15,015 nucleotides of DNA, from the NCBI GenBank assembly GCA_023229825.1, contig JALNYN010000026.1, positions 1-15,015 of the forward strand, read 5' to 3'. The notes beneath the pieces were generated by a model. The model was given only the letters and a program-made list of their open reading frames with translations, had not been told where the DNA came from and searched no databases. The stretch comes from Minisyncoccota bacterium (lineage in GTDB: Bacteria > Patescibacteriota > Minisyncoccia > Phycocordibacterales > CAIJYI01). Position numbers and translations under genes: made by a program. Below, piece after piece: positions 1 to 5,167 of the stretch. The first letter of the stretch is position 1; each line of letters starts with the position of its first letter.

Positions 1-260
1 ACTCCGTTTTATACCTGAAAGGGATCCGCGATTACATAACCGCAATGCCGACGAAAAACAAAGGAATAAAAACTGCCTATCTTGCACAACTCTCCGTGAT
101 CGAAAGATCGCTCTCAAAAAAACAAACCAAACCGGCGATCTCTCAGATACAAGCGCTAGAGAAAGAAACGAATTCATACATCAAAACCAAACTTATTGCA
201 AAAACCGATGGGGAAGCGCTGCTTGGGATGCTGGGGAGGTTGAAGAAATTGATGGAGTAG
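1..260 (+). CDS. C-terminal fragment of a protein ending in a FIMAH-like helical domain (5' end outside the window)
   Basis: The reading frame is open to the left edge (first full codon at base 3), so the ATG at 45 is probably internal and the gene starts upstream. The visible part is about 85 residues, reading LYLKGIRDYITAM near the edge and ending GMLGRLKKLME. It is all predicted helix, with the spacing of a FIMAH-type C-terminal domain: a first helix, then 'AYLAQLSVIERSL', then 'TKPAISQIQALEKETNSYI', then a last amphipathic helix. In known proteins such domains sit at the end of secreted or cell-surface multidomain proteins, usually after beta-sandwich or enzyme domains. The assignment is by pattern recall only. 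An intrinsic terminator follows directly. The rest of the protein, and so its function, cannot be seen. Confidence 0.6.
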   Translation, partial: SVLYLKGIRDYITAMPTKNKGIKTAYLAQLSVIERSLSKKQTKPAISQIQALEKETNSYIKTKLIAKTDGEALLGMLGRLKKLME

Positions 261-281
261 GTGTATTTTATAACACAAAGA

Positions 282-311
282 AATGCCCGGGAAAAGTTCC
301 GGGCATTTTTT
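282..311 (+). terminator. Intrinsic terminator of the gene ending at 260
   Basis: A 9-bp perfect stem (AATGCCCGG with CCGGGCATT) around an 8-nt loop is followed by a run of T. It lies 22 nt after the stop codon. Confidence 0.85.
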
Positions 312-338
312 ATTTGTCAGAATTCATCGTGGGGACAC

Positions 339-362
339 AAAAAAGGCCCCATCCGTGGGGCT
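339..362 (-). terminator. Intrinsic terminator of the minus-strand gene 370-663
   Basis: Read on the minus strand, AGCCCC and GGGGCC pair around a 6-nt loop and run into six T. It sits 8 bases past the stop codon of the gene at 370-663. The sequence is almost the same as the terminator at 783-806. Confidence 0.75.
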
Positions 363-369
363 GTTATTA

Positions 370-663
370 TCATTGAGCGTAAAATATATTCATTTGCGTG
401 AGAACTGAACATGCCGGTAAGGGGACATACAAGCTCACAATTTCAGGAAATGTTTTTGTGCTGTCTCCGTACTCGTTTATTGTCCAAGAGTAATGATCGG
501 CTAATTTTCCGGCTTTTTCTCTGGAACACAAGACGAGCGTAAATGCTGCCCGGCATGATTTTATGTTTTTTTCAAAACTGAGCAGACCAACCCCTCCTTC
601 AAGCGCCAGTTGTTCGGCTTCCGGCAGCGATCGATATATTTTACACGTCTTTGCTATAGTCAT
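370..663 (-). CDS. Small hypothetical protein, 97 aa
   Basis: Family not recognised. It is a soluble protein of 97 residues with no signal peptide or membrane segment and four scattered cysteines that do not form a metal-binding pattern. It is very likely a real gene because it has a complete expression unit: a TTGACA promoter with a 16-bp spacer to TAAAAT, a leader of about 34 nt, a GAGGA ribosome binding site 8 nt before the ATG, and a terminator right after the TGA stop. A second single-gene unit of the same design follows at 816-1058 on the same strand, but the two proteins show no clear similarity. The function is unknown. The unit layout suggests a small accessory or regulated gene rather than part of an operon. 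Confidence 0.65.
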   Translation of the reverse strand: MTIAKTCKIYRSLPEAEQLALEGGVGLLSFEKNIKSCRAAFTLVLCSREKAGKLADHYSWTINEYGDSTKTFPEIVSLYVPLPACSVLTQMNIFYAQ

Positions 664-703
664 TATATATTTCCTCGTATAGTGAAATGATCGACTGGGG
701 TAT

Positions 704-731
704 ATTTTATCATAATATATTTATTTGTCAA
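704..731 (-). promoter_or_regulatory. Sigma-70 type promoter for the 97-aa gene
   Basis: On the minus strand, the -35 is TTGACA (complement of 726-731), the spacer is 16 bp and the -10 is TAAAAT (complement of 704-709). Transcription would start near 697. Confidence 0.7.
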
Positions 732-782
732 GATATCGGAAGGTGTTGAAGCATAACGACGGAGTTTGCTTTGTGCTATAAT

Positions 783-806
783 AAAAAAGCCCCGTCCGTG
801 GGGGCG
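783..806 (-). terminator. Intrinsic terminator of the minus-strand gene 816-1058
   Basis: On the minus strand, GCCCC and GGGGC arms surround a 7-nt loop and are followed by six T, about 10 bases past the stop codon. It is nearly identical to 339-362. Confidence 0.7.
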
Positions 807-815
807 GGGGCGGAG

Positions 816-1058
816 TTATTCCTTTGTGTATTTGTAATCGGCGAACCATTTTGAATTTCGCCACTTGGTTCCTTTACGAAAGATCTCAACATGCACTTCA
901 CACGGCTTATGTTGTTCGGAAACAAAGAATGCATGTGCCGTAAGCGTATTGACAGCGAGCACATCGTTCATAAATGCTCCGGTCGAAACAGTATATATCA
1001 TACTGCCCAAAACCTTGGGAATTTTGTAAATGGTCAGTTGTAAAGTATACTCATTCAT
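816..1058 (-). CDS. Small hypothetical protein, 80 aa
   Basis: Family not recognised. The 80-residue protein begins MNEYTLQLTIYKIPKV and ends in a basic, Trp-containing tail (KWRNSKWFADYKYTKE). Alternating hydrophobic residues suggest a small, beta-rich soluble fold, with no signal peptide or membrane helix. AGGAG lies 9 nt before the ATG at 1058. A second ATG four bases further in is out of frame. Its own TTGACA promoter with a 17-bp spacer and its own terminator support a real gene. The frame overlaps a shorter alternative at 776-964 on the same strand, which lacks these signals. Promoter type, leader length and terminator all mirror the neighbour at 370-663. Confidence 0.65.
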   Translation of the reverse strand: MNEYTLQLTIYKIPKVLGSMIYTVSTGAFMNDVLAVNTLTAHAFFVSEQHKPCEVHVEIFRKGTKWRNSKWFADYKYTKE

Positions 1059-1098
1059 TCGTAGCTTCTCCTATTGAGCCTTGTTCTATTTGTTGTAC

Positions 1099-1127
1099 AT
1101 AATATAGTAATAATTATAGTTTGTCAA
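1099..1127 (-). promoter_or_regulatory. Sigma-70 type promoter for the 80-aa gene
   Basis: On the minus strand, the -35 is TTGACA (complement of 1122-1127), the spacer is 17 bp and the -10 is TATTAT (complement of 1099-1104). The predicted leader is about 34 nt. Confidence 0.7.
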
Positions 1128-1164
1128 GTTTTTTCAAAAAGTTGTGTAAATAATCCAAACGTTT

Positions 1165-1190
1165 CGGACGGGGTCGGAGACCCGCGTCCG
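1165..1190. repeat. GC-rich hairpin upstream of the radical-SAM gene
   Basis: CGGACG GGGTC and GACCC G CGTCCG pair over 11 bp with one bulged base and a GGA loop. No T run follows on either strand, so it is not a standard terminator. The bases after it (GACAGAATGACGGA) resemble the GTCATTC-type dispersed repeats of many bacteria. A related motif is seen at 14621. Confidence 0.55.
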
Positions 1191-1276
1191 GCGACAGAAT
1201 GACGGACTGAAGGGGTGGGCGGTCAGACAAAATAATTCAATCTTTAATCATAAATCGTAAATCCTTAAATCTTTGT

Positions 1277-1969
1277 ATGCTTATCGGCGGATTTCAAAAA
1301 TTAACATTACTCGATTATCCTGAAAAAACGGCGGCGATGGTCTTTACTCGCGGATGCACGTTTCTTTGTCCGTTCTGTCATAATCCGGAATTGATCTTTG
1401 CAGACCAAGACACAGAACATGTTACCGAAGAGGAGGTTTTGGATTATCTCAAAGAAAAGAAAAAAATGATCGACGGGCTGGTGATCACTGGCGGGGAACC
1501 TACCATTCACAAAGACCTCGGGGATTTTATCAAAAAAGTGCGAGCGCTCGGACTTTTTGTGAAACTCGATACGAACGGAACGTCTCCCGAAACGGTCGAA
1601 CGATTTTTGAATGAGAAACTTGTCGATTACTTCGCGATGGACCTAAAACATACGTGGGAGAAATATAATTTGATCGGGCGATCGAAAAAAGAGGGAATGA
1701 TCGATGATGTCCGCAAAACTTTCGCGATGATCCAAAGCTCCGGCATCCCCCATGAATTCCGTACCACTGTTTTTCCCGGGTGTCACAGTGAAGAAGATTT
1801 TTTCACGATGGCGGGATACTTGCTGCCCGGTGAAACATATTTTTTGCAGAATATTCGGTATGGGAAGACATTGGAGAAAAATTTGGACCAGAGTAAGAAA
1901 TTGGATGTTACGGAAATAGTGAGGGGGCTAAAAGAAAAGTTTCCGGAGTTGGCAATTGAGGAAAGGTAA
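1277..1969 (+). CDS. nrdG: Anaerobic ribonucleoside-triphosphate reductase activating protein, NrdG2-type radical SAM enzyme
   Basis: This 230-residue radical SAM protein carries the [4Fe-4S] motif Cys27-x3-Cys31-x2-Cys34 in 'RGCTFLCPFCHNPEL' and the SAM-binding GGEP at 72-75. The opening 'GGFQKLTLLDYPEKTAAMVFT' is typical of the NrdG2/TIGR02495 group, whose members are thought to install the glycyl radical on the class III reductase NrdD by reductive cleavage of SAM. The length is normal for the group. The start at 1277 is the only sensible one: it gives the conserved N-terminus, although there is no ribosome binding site before it. No nrdD lies in the window, so the partner must be elsewhere, or the enzyme activates another glycyl-radical protein. 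The C-terminal region (about 190-230) is less conserved. Radical SAM identity is near certain; substrate is inferred. Confidence 0.88.
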   Translation: MLIGGFQKLTLLDYPEKTAAMVFTRGCTFLCPFCHNPELIFADQDTEHVTEEEVLDYLKEKKKMIDGLVITGGEPTIHKDLGDFIKKVRALGLFVKLDTNGTSPETVERFLNEKLVDYFAMDLKHTWEKYNLIGRSKKEGMIDDVRKTFAMIQSSGIPHEFRTTVFPGCHSEEDFFTMAGYLLPGETYFLQNIRYGKTLEKNLDQSKKLDVTEIVRGLKEKFPELAIEER

Positions 1970-1973
1970 CAAA

Positions 1974-2083
1974 AATTTCTAATATCTAATTCCTAATTTC
2001 TAATGAACGACGACAGTTCGTGATTTTTTTGACATTAGACATTTAGATTTTTATTAGAAATTAGGAATTAGGTATTGGGAATT
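1974..2083. repeat. Long AT-rich inverted repeat after the radical-SAM gene
   Basis: The arms 1974-2004 and 2053-2083 are 31 nt each and complementary except at about three positions. The inner 19 pairs are perfect. Between them lies a 48-nt core that contains GAACGACGACAGTTCGTG and a run of seven T. It follows the stop codon by 4 bases and could end transcription as a folded RNA, but the loop is long for that. A related single arm occurs at 12415-12445. Confidence 0.7.
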
Positions 2084-2164
2084 ATTTTGAAAACATGAAG
2101 AAATAGAATAAAACGACGTGTCGTCGCGTATCAACCATTATTATCCCTAATTTTGTAAAAATAT

Positions 2165-2428
2165 ATGATGAGATATTACGATTACGGTTATCCTATGCAT
2201 AGCGGTTTTGATGCCGTTTTGATGGTCCTTTTTTGGGTGATCATTGTTTCACTCATTGTTTCCGCGTTCAGATGGCACAATAAGGGGTGCAGAGGCGGAT
2301 ATTGCGGGCGGCCTCATGATAAAATGTTCGGCGGTTCTTCAGCCATTGAAATACTGAAAAACCGTTACGCGAAAGGCGAGATAGATAAAGTGGAATTTGA
2401 ACAGAAGAAAAAAGATCTTATGGAATAA
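2165..2428 (+). CDS. Small SHOCT-domain membrane protein, 87 aa
   Basis: The protein has a Tyr-rich N-terminus, one membrane helix at about 15-35 (VLMVLFWVIIVSLIVSAF), a Gly/Cys-containing linker, and a C-terminal SHOCT domain at 59-87 (AIEILKNRYAKGEIDKVEF). SHOCT is a short helical module found at the end of many small membrane proteins and is thought to act in oligomerisation or contact with other proteins; no catalytic role is known. Two ATG codons stand in tandem at 2165 and 2168, and neither has a ribosome binding site. A hairpin with CGACG and CGTCG arms (2114-2126) lies upstream. The gene ends before the bidirectional terminator at 2500-2538, so it is probably a single-gene transcript. 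Confidence 0.8.
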   Translation: MMRYYDYGYPMHSGFDAVLMVLFWVIIVSLIVSAFRWHNKGCRGGYCGRPHDKMFGGSSAIEILKNRYAKGEIDKVEFEQKKKDLME

Positions 2429-2448
2429 CCCCGAAGTATCAGGGGAAA

Positions 2449-2498
2449 GTATCAGTATCAGGAAAAAAACGGAGGCGTTCGTCGGTTTCCCCGATACC
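2449..2498. repeat. Dispersed palindromic element, copy 1 (left of tRNA-Pro)
   Basis: GTATCAGG and CCGATACC ends enclose a core reading GGAGGCGTTCGTCGG. It aligns along its length with 2623-2670, in the same orientation. Just upstream, 2433-2448 adds another GTATCAGGG copy. Confidence 0.65.
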
Positions 2499-2499
2499 C

Positions 2500-2538
2500 A
2501 ATTACAAAAGCACCGCAAATAGCGGTGCTTTTGTAATT
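2500..2538. terminator. Bidirectional intrinsic terminator between the SHOCT gene and tRNA-Pro
   Basis: A perfect 17-bp stem with a 5-nt loop (AAATA) has a GC-rich top (AGCACCGC with GCGGTGCT) and A/T tracts on both sides. It starts 1 base from the 3' end of the minus-strand tRNA-Pro, so it can end that transcript as well as the plus-strand SHOCT mRNA. Confidence 0.85.
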
Positions 2539-2539
2539 G

Positions 2540-2610
2540 TCGGGCTGCCGGGAATCGAACCCGGTCTACATCCACCCCATGGACGCGTACTACCGGTATA
2601 CTACAGCCCG
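2540..2610 (-). tRNA. tRNA-Pro (anticodon GGG)
   Basis: Read on the minus strand, it folds as a full cloverleaf of 71 nt: acceptor CGGGCTG with CAGCCCG and discriminator A, D stem GTAT with GTAC, anticodon stem CGTCC with GGATG around the loop ATGGGGT (anticodon GGG), a 4-nt variable loop, and T stem CCGGG with CCCGG around TTCGATT. The C1-G72 pair is typical of bacterial proline tRNAs. CCA is not encoded. The anticodon reads CCC and CCU codons. Two copies of a palindromic element flank the gene (2449-2498 and 2623-2670). Confidence 0.95.
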
Positions 2611-2622
2611 ATGACGGAGATG

Positions 2623-2670
2623 AGTATCTGGGGACAAATAACGACGGCGTTCGTCGGCGTCCCTGATACT
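2623..2670. repeat. Dispersed palindromic element, copy 2 (right of tRNA-Pro)
   Basis: AGTATCTGGGGAC and GTCCCTGATACT ends are nearly complementary and enclose a perfect hairpin, CGACG-GCGTT-CGTCG, at 2642-2656. It aligns with copy 1 at 2449-2498 and overlaps the likely promoter region of tRNA-Pro. Confidence 0.7.
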
Positions 2671-2727
2671 TCGTACACTGTACCAGAAATTTTCTTTTTT
2701 GGGAATATATTGTTATTATGAAGGAGA

Positions 2728-3318
2728 ATGAAATACAGACAAATTTTTATTAACATTATTGTTTCTCTGCTTTGGGTGTATTTTTCATGGTTGTTTCTTT
2801 CTTCTTTTCTTATTACTCATAAACCCAGCACTCTCATCTTCTTTGCGACGGATACCGCAACAGTGATCTTTTTCCTCTTTCGTCGCGATCCTCTTTTTGT
2901 CTCCGCCAAGCCGTTTGATTGGTTTATCGCGATTGTCGGGTCGTTTTTTTCTCTGCTTTTTCGCCCGGCAGCCGGATTTTTTCTTTTTGCGGAAATCCTC
3001 ACGGGAATCGGCTCAGTACTCCAGTTGTCGGGAATATTATCGCTCAACCGGAGTTTTGGGATCGTGCCCGCAAATCGCGGGATAAAGCAGAACGGGGCGT
3101 ATCAATTTGTTCGGCACCCGATGTACTTGGGCGCTATCATTTTCTGTCTCGGGTATTTTCTCGCTAACGTTACCTTGTGGAATGGCGTGGTTTTTGCTTT
3201 TATCATCATGGCGCAAATTACAAGAATAATAAACGAAGAGGAGTTTTTTGCCAAAGACGAGGCCTATATTCAATACAAAGCGAAAGTGCGCTGGCGGCTC
3301 ATTCCGTATGTGTTTTAG
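2728..3318 (+). CDS. Isoprenylcysteine carboxyl methyltransferase-like integral membrane methyltransferase
   Basis: The protein has 196 residues and four to five membrane helices (about 5-30, 38-52, 64-88, 90-105 and 135-165). It ends with the hallmark of the ICMT/PEMT-like family: a Gly-Ala-Tyr lead-in, 'VRHPMYLG' (128-135) for SAM binding, then 'NEEEFF' (169-174), and the C-terminal 'YIQYKAKVRWRLIP'. Family members methylate small lipids or isoprenoid-linked substrates at the membrane. The bacterial substrates are mostly unknown, and no prenylated target is visible here. AAGGAG ends just 1 base before the ATG at 2728, too close for normal use; an ATG at 2718 is out of frame and gives only 11 codons. 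The gene seems to stand alone between two tRNA genes. Confidence 0.82.
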   Translation: MKYRQIFINIIVSLLWVYFSWLFLSSFLITHKPSTLIFFATDTATVIFFLFRRDPLFVSAKPFDWFIAIVGSFFSLLFRPAAGFFLFAEILTGIGSVLQLSGILSLNRSFGIVPANRGIKQNGAYQFVRHPMYLGAIIFCLGYFLANVTLWNGVVFAFIIMAQITRIINEEEFFAKDEAYIQYKAKVRWRLIPYVF

Positions 3319-3389
3319 GCGGGCGCTACTTGTAAAAAATTGATTTTTCCGTATACTATATACTAATACAAGATACAATATGCACCGTT

Positions 3390-3460
3390 GCGGGTATAAT
3401 TTAATGGTAGAATGGCACTCTTCCAAAGTGCATACCGGAGTTCGATTCTCCGTACCCGCA
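3390..3460 (+). tRNA. tRNA-Gly (anticodon UCC)
   Basis: A complete 71-nt cloverleaf: acceptor GCGGGTA with TACCCGC and discriminator A, anticodon stem GCACT with AGTGC around CTTCCAA (anticodon TCC in DNA), and T stem CGGAG with CTCCG around TTCGATT. It reads GGA and, by wobble, GGG. CCA is not encoded. AT-rich -10-like hexamers lie upstream (for example TACAAT at 3374-3379) but no clear -35 could be chosen. The anticodon is UCC, not the UCA of lineages that read UGA as glycine. Confidence 0.95.
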
Positions 3461-3470
3461 CAAAGACGAA

Positions 3471-3516
3471 GTCTATAAAGTCAAATCCGCCAGCTGGCGG
3501 ATTTGACTTTATAGAC
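3471..3516. repeat. Perfect 46-bp palindrome after tRNA-Gly
   Basis: Two 23-nt arms are exactly complementary with no spacer. The centre is CCGCCAGCTGGCGG, and the outer parts are GTCTATAAAGTCAAAT and its complement. It begins 10 bases after the tRNA. No T run follows, so it is not a standard terminator, though a folded RNA could still stop polymerase or protect the precursor's 3' end. The centre resembles a palindrome I recall as frequent in Parcubacteria genomes. Confidence 0.85.
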
Positions 3517-3575
3517 GGTATTGCGTTATCGTTTACCCAGCCGTATTTCGCGGCTCTTTGAGATCCAAGGGTGTT

Positions 3576-3615
3576 AAGCGTGACGCTTATCATCTTTCAA
3601 TACGGCGTGACGCCG
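3576..3615 (+). promoter_or_regulatory. Two short hairpins sharing GCGTGACGC in the leader of the Trp-rich gene
   Basis: AAGCG-TGA-CGCTT (3576-3588) and CGGCG-TGA-CGCCG (3603-3615) are perfect 5-bp stems with the same TGA loop, 27 bases apart centre to centre. The second stem ends on the first base of the GAGGGA ribosome binding site (3615-3620). They could be paired operator sites in DNA or RNA hairpins that affect initiation. Confidence 0.5.
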
Positions 3616-3627
3616 AGGGATGTTAGA

Positions 3628-4368
3628 ATGAAAACACAGAAACAATTGGCAAAAATAAAGAATGAGTGGAAATCATGCCGCAGGGAAGAAGAATTGAAAC
3701 GATGGTCCCATATGTCTCATTCTCAAATTAAGGGCTATCTTGAAGAATTTGGCGGGTGGCTTCAATATTGGACAAGGACAGTTGCTTGGTCCCCGTATTC
3801 TATTGATCGATATTATACTTCCAGATTGGAGCCGGAAATTCTTGAGCATAAACCGGAGCGTGTAAGAATTTCATGGAGCCCTTTTAAACCGGAATGGGAA
3901 AAATGGGATACGGAAAAAATAATTCTTATCGGAAAGACCACATTCAAGGTCCTTGGTGTGCATTACGAAGGAGAAATGGTCGATTATCTGAAAACGGTCG
4001 GAGAAACCATCGATGGATACCCAAATAAAGAGGAAATTACCCACATCTTTTCTTACTGGAAACATACCAATGCGGCAATTATCTACAAATCACCGCAAGG
4101 TATTTCCGTTCCCGATTGGATAGAGAAATTGGTTGCGAAAGAAAAAGCGAAAATTCACGCCGAAGTGGAAGCGATCGATGCGGAGTATACAGCTCAAGAA
4201 TTACCGTTGTCACCATCGAGTAATCTAGAAGATAGCCCGTTATGGATAAAATACCCAGAAGATGGGGTACATTATGATGATGGACACTATCGAATTATTG
4301 ATCCGCGCTTTTGTAAATGGTTACATCAAGAGCCGATACGACACGAACCTGAGCCGGAAATAAAATAA
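3628..4368 (+). CDS. Trp-rich protein of unknown function, 246 aa
   Basis: Family not recognised. The chosen start is the ATG at 3628, 7 nt after GAGGGA. The frame is open to 3571, but that upstream part contains two hairpins and has no ribosome binding site. The protein has a basic N-terminal helix (1-25), then a region rich in aromatic residues: 12 Trp in 246 residues, with a repeated sub-motif 'AWSPYS' (53-58) and 'SWSPFK' (82-87). A helical segment near 168-190 leads to a Pro/Glu-rich, probably disordered tail that includes 'YDDGHYRIIDPRF'. There is no signal peptide or membrane helix. A strong terminator follows at 4382-4431. With its proper ribosome binding site, it differs from the core genes around it and may be an acquired accessory gene. 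The function is unknown. Confidence 0.7.
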   Translation: MKTQKQLAKIKNEWKSCRREEELKRWSHMSHSQIKGYLEEFGGWLQYWTRTVAWSPYSIDRYYTSRLEPEILEHKPERVRISWSPFKPEWEKWDTEKIILIGKTTFKVLGVHYEGEMVDYLKTVGETIDGYPNKEEITHIFSYWKHTNAAIIYKSPQGISVPDWIEKLVAKEKAKIHAEVEAIDAEYTAQELPLSPSSNLEDSPLWIKYPEDGVHYDDGHYRIIDPRFCKWLHQEPIRHEPEPEIK

Positions 4369-4381
4369 TAGATTTACCCCC

Positions 4382-4431
4382 CCCGCAATCTTCTCCGCCT
4401 CGCCGACGGATGAGGATTGTGGGATTTTTTT
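4382..4431 (+). terminator. Intrinsic terminator after the Trp-rich gene
   Basis: CCCGCAATC (4382-4390) pairs with GATTGTGGG (4415-4423), with one G-T pair. An inner TCCG/CGGA stem is possible in the loop. Seven T follow. Confidence 0.8.
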
Positions 4432-4490
4432 GTGTCGTTGTGCCCCCACCCCTGAAGAGGTGGAGGGCACGGAGTCGTCGTATTCGTATT

Positions 4491-4526
4491 CATTCGCATA
4501 TTGGTACCCATTCGTATATTGGTATC
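4491..4526 (+). repeat. Tandem 18-bp direct repeat upstream of rpsL
   Basis: Two adjacent 18-bp units begin CATTCGCATATTGG and CATTCGTATATTGG and differ at two positions. A partial TATTCGTATT copy precedes them. They lie about 130-170 bases upstream of the rpsL start, in the gene-free stretch after the terminator, and might be protein-binding sites for control of the rpsL operon. Confidence 0.6.
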
Positions 4527-4634
4527 TCTATTTTTTTCTTGCATTTTGTGACAGTTTGTATTATGCTATCGGAATTGGAGAAACTTTCGAAAATCGCCTC
4601 AAGAGTGTATTTGGCGAGAAGCTGCGAAATTTTC

Positions 4635-4643
4635 TGCTATATT
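4635..4643 (+). promoter_or_regulatory. Extended -10 promoter candidate for rpsL-rpsG
   Basis: TGC followed by TATATT makes an extended -10 with one mismatch. There is no good -35. The predicted start of transcription is near 4650, only about 8 nt before the rpsL ATG, so the mRNA would have almost no leader. A weaker alternative is TTGCAT (4539-4544), 17 bp, TATGCT (4562-4567). Confidence 0.45.
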
Positions 4644-4657
4644 ATCACAAATATATT

Positions 4658-5095
4658 ATGCCAACCATACGACAATTAGTTAAAAAAGGAAGAAAATCTT
4701 CCGCAAAGAAAGTTAAGACCGTGGCGCTCGGAAGGAGTTTTAATACTCTCAAGAACAAACCGATGTTTTCTCCTTCTCCTTTTAAGAGAGGCGTTTGCAT
4801 CAGGGTCACGACTACAACCCCTAAAAAACCGAACTCAGCTTTGCGAAAGATCGCGAGGGTGCGTTTATCGAACGGTTTCGAGGTTACTGCCTATATTCCC
4901 GGAATGAAACACAATTTACAGGAACACTCGGTGGTGTTGCTACGCGGAGGACGCGTGAAAGACTTGACCGGAGTACGATATACCATTGTTCGAGGAGTTT
5001 TGGATGCGTCAGGCGTAGAAAACCGAAGAAAAGGAAGAAGCCTTTATGGTGCGAAAAGGCCTAAAGCTGGAGCGGCTCCCGCTAAGAAGAAATAA
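4658..5095 (+). CDS. rpsL: Small ribosomal subunit protein uS12
   Basis: S12 sits at the decoding centre of the 30S subunit and helps check codon-anticodon pairing. The start is the ATG at 4658, which gives the family N-terminus 'MPTIRQLVKKGRKS'; the frame stays open further upstream but that part is not S12. The 145 residues include the Firmicutes-like N-terminal insertion (about 20-42), the 'TTTPKKPNSALRK' loop (52-64) with the lysine tied to streptomycin response intact, and 'HNLQEHSVVLLRGGRVKDL' at 85-103. Two unusual changes follow: Thr104 replaces the proline of the usual KDLPGVRY, and Thr109 replaces the usual His. The tail is Ala/Lys-rich. No ribosome binding site precedes the ATG. 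rpsG follows after 72 bases; no fusA or tuf follows the pair. Confidence 0.97.
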   Translation: MPTIRQLVKKGRKSSAKKVKTVALGRSFNTLKNKPMFSPSPFKRGVCIRVTTTTPKKPNSALRKIARVRLSNGFEVTAYIPGMKHNLQEHSVVLLRGGRVKDLTGVRYTIVRGVLDASGVENRRKGRSLYGAKRPKAGAAPAKKK

Positions 5096-5101
5096 ACTAA
5101 A

Positions 5102-5159
5102 AAGCTGTTAGCTTATAGACGAAACGATAGATGACGGCGTTGTCTAAAAGCTAAAAGCT
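5102..5159. repeat. Imperfect inverted repeat between rpsL and rpsG
   Basis: Arms of about 18 nt (AGCTGTTAGCTTATAGAC and GTCTAAAAGCTAAAAGCT) pair except for a few bases in the middle. The loop holds GATGACGGCGTT, which shares GACGGCGTT with the element at 2643-2651. It has no T run and lies inside an operon, so it is probably not a terminator. Confidence 0.6.
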
Positions 5160-5167
5160 AGAAAAAT

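Noticed and set aside
774..782. A perfect extended -10 (TGC TATAAT) on the plus strand, reading antisense into the 80-aa gene
   Set aside because: There is no -35, the bases overlap the A/T tract of a terminator, and the transcript would run at once into that hairpin.
776..964. A 62-codon minus-strand frame overlapping the 80-aa gene
   Set aside because: It has no binding site, runs over the terminator, and competes with a frame that has a full set of expression signals.
2718..2753. An 11-codon frame overlapping the start of the ICMT-like gene, as a leader peptide
   Set aside because: It has no binding site of its own and such short frames are expected by chance; the composition shows nothing special.
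3390..3460. Recoding of UGA as glycine, known in some CPR lineages
   Set aside because: The tRNA-Gly anticodon is UCC, not UCA, and the 97-aa gene ends in UGA. The window gives no sign of recoding.
4430..4657. A 76-codon in-frame extension upstream of rpsL
   Set aside because: It reads low-complexity aromatic sequence from a tandem repeat, has no start signal, and the family N-terminus begins exactly at 4658.
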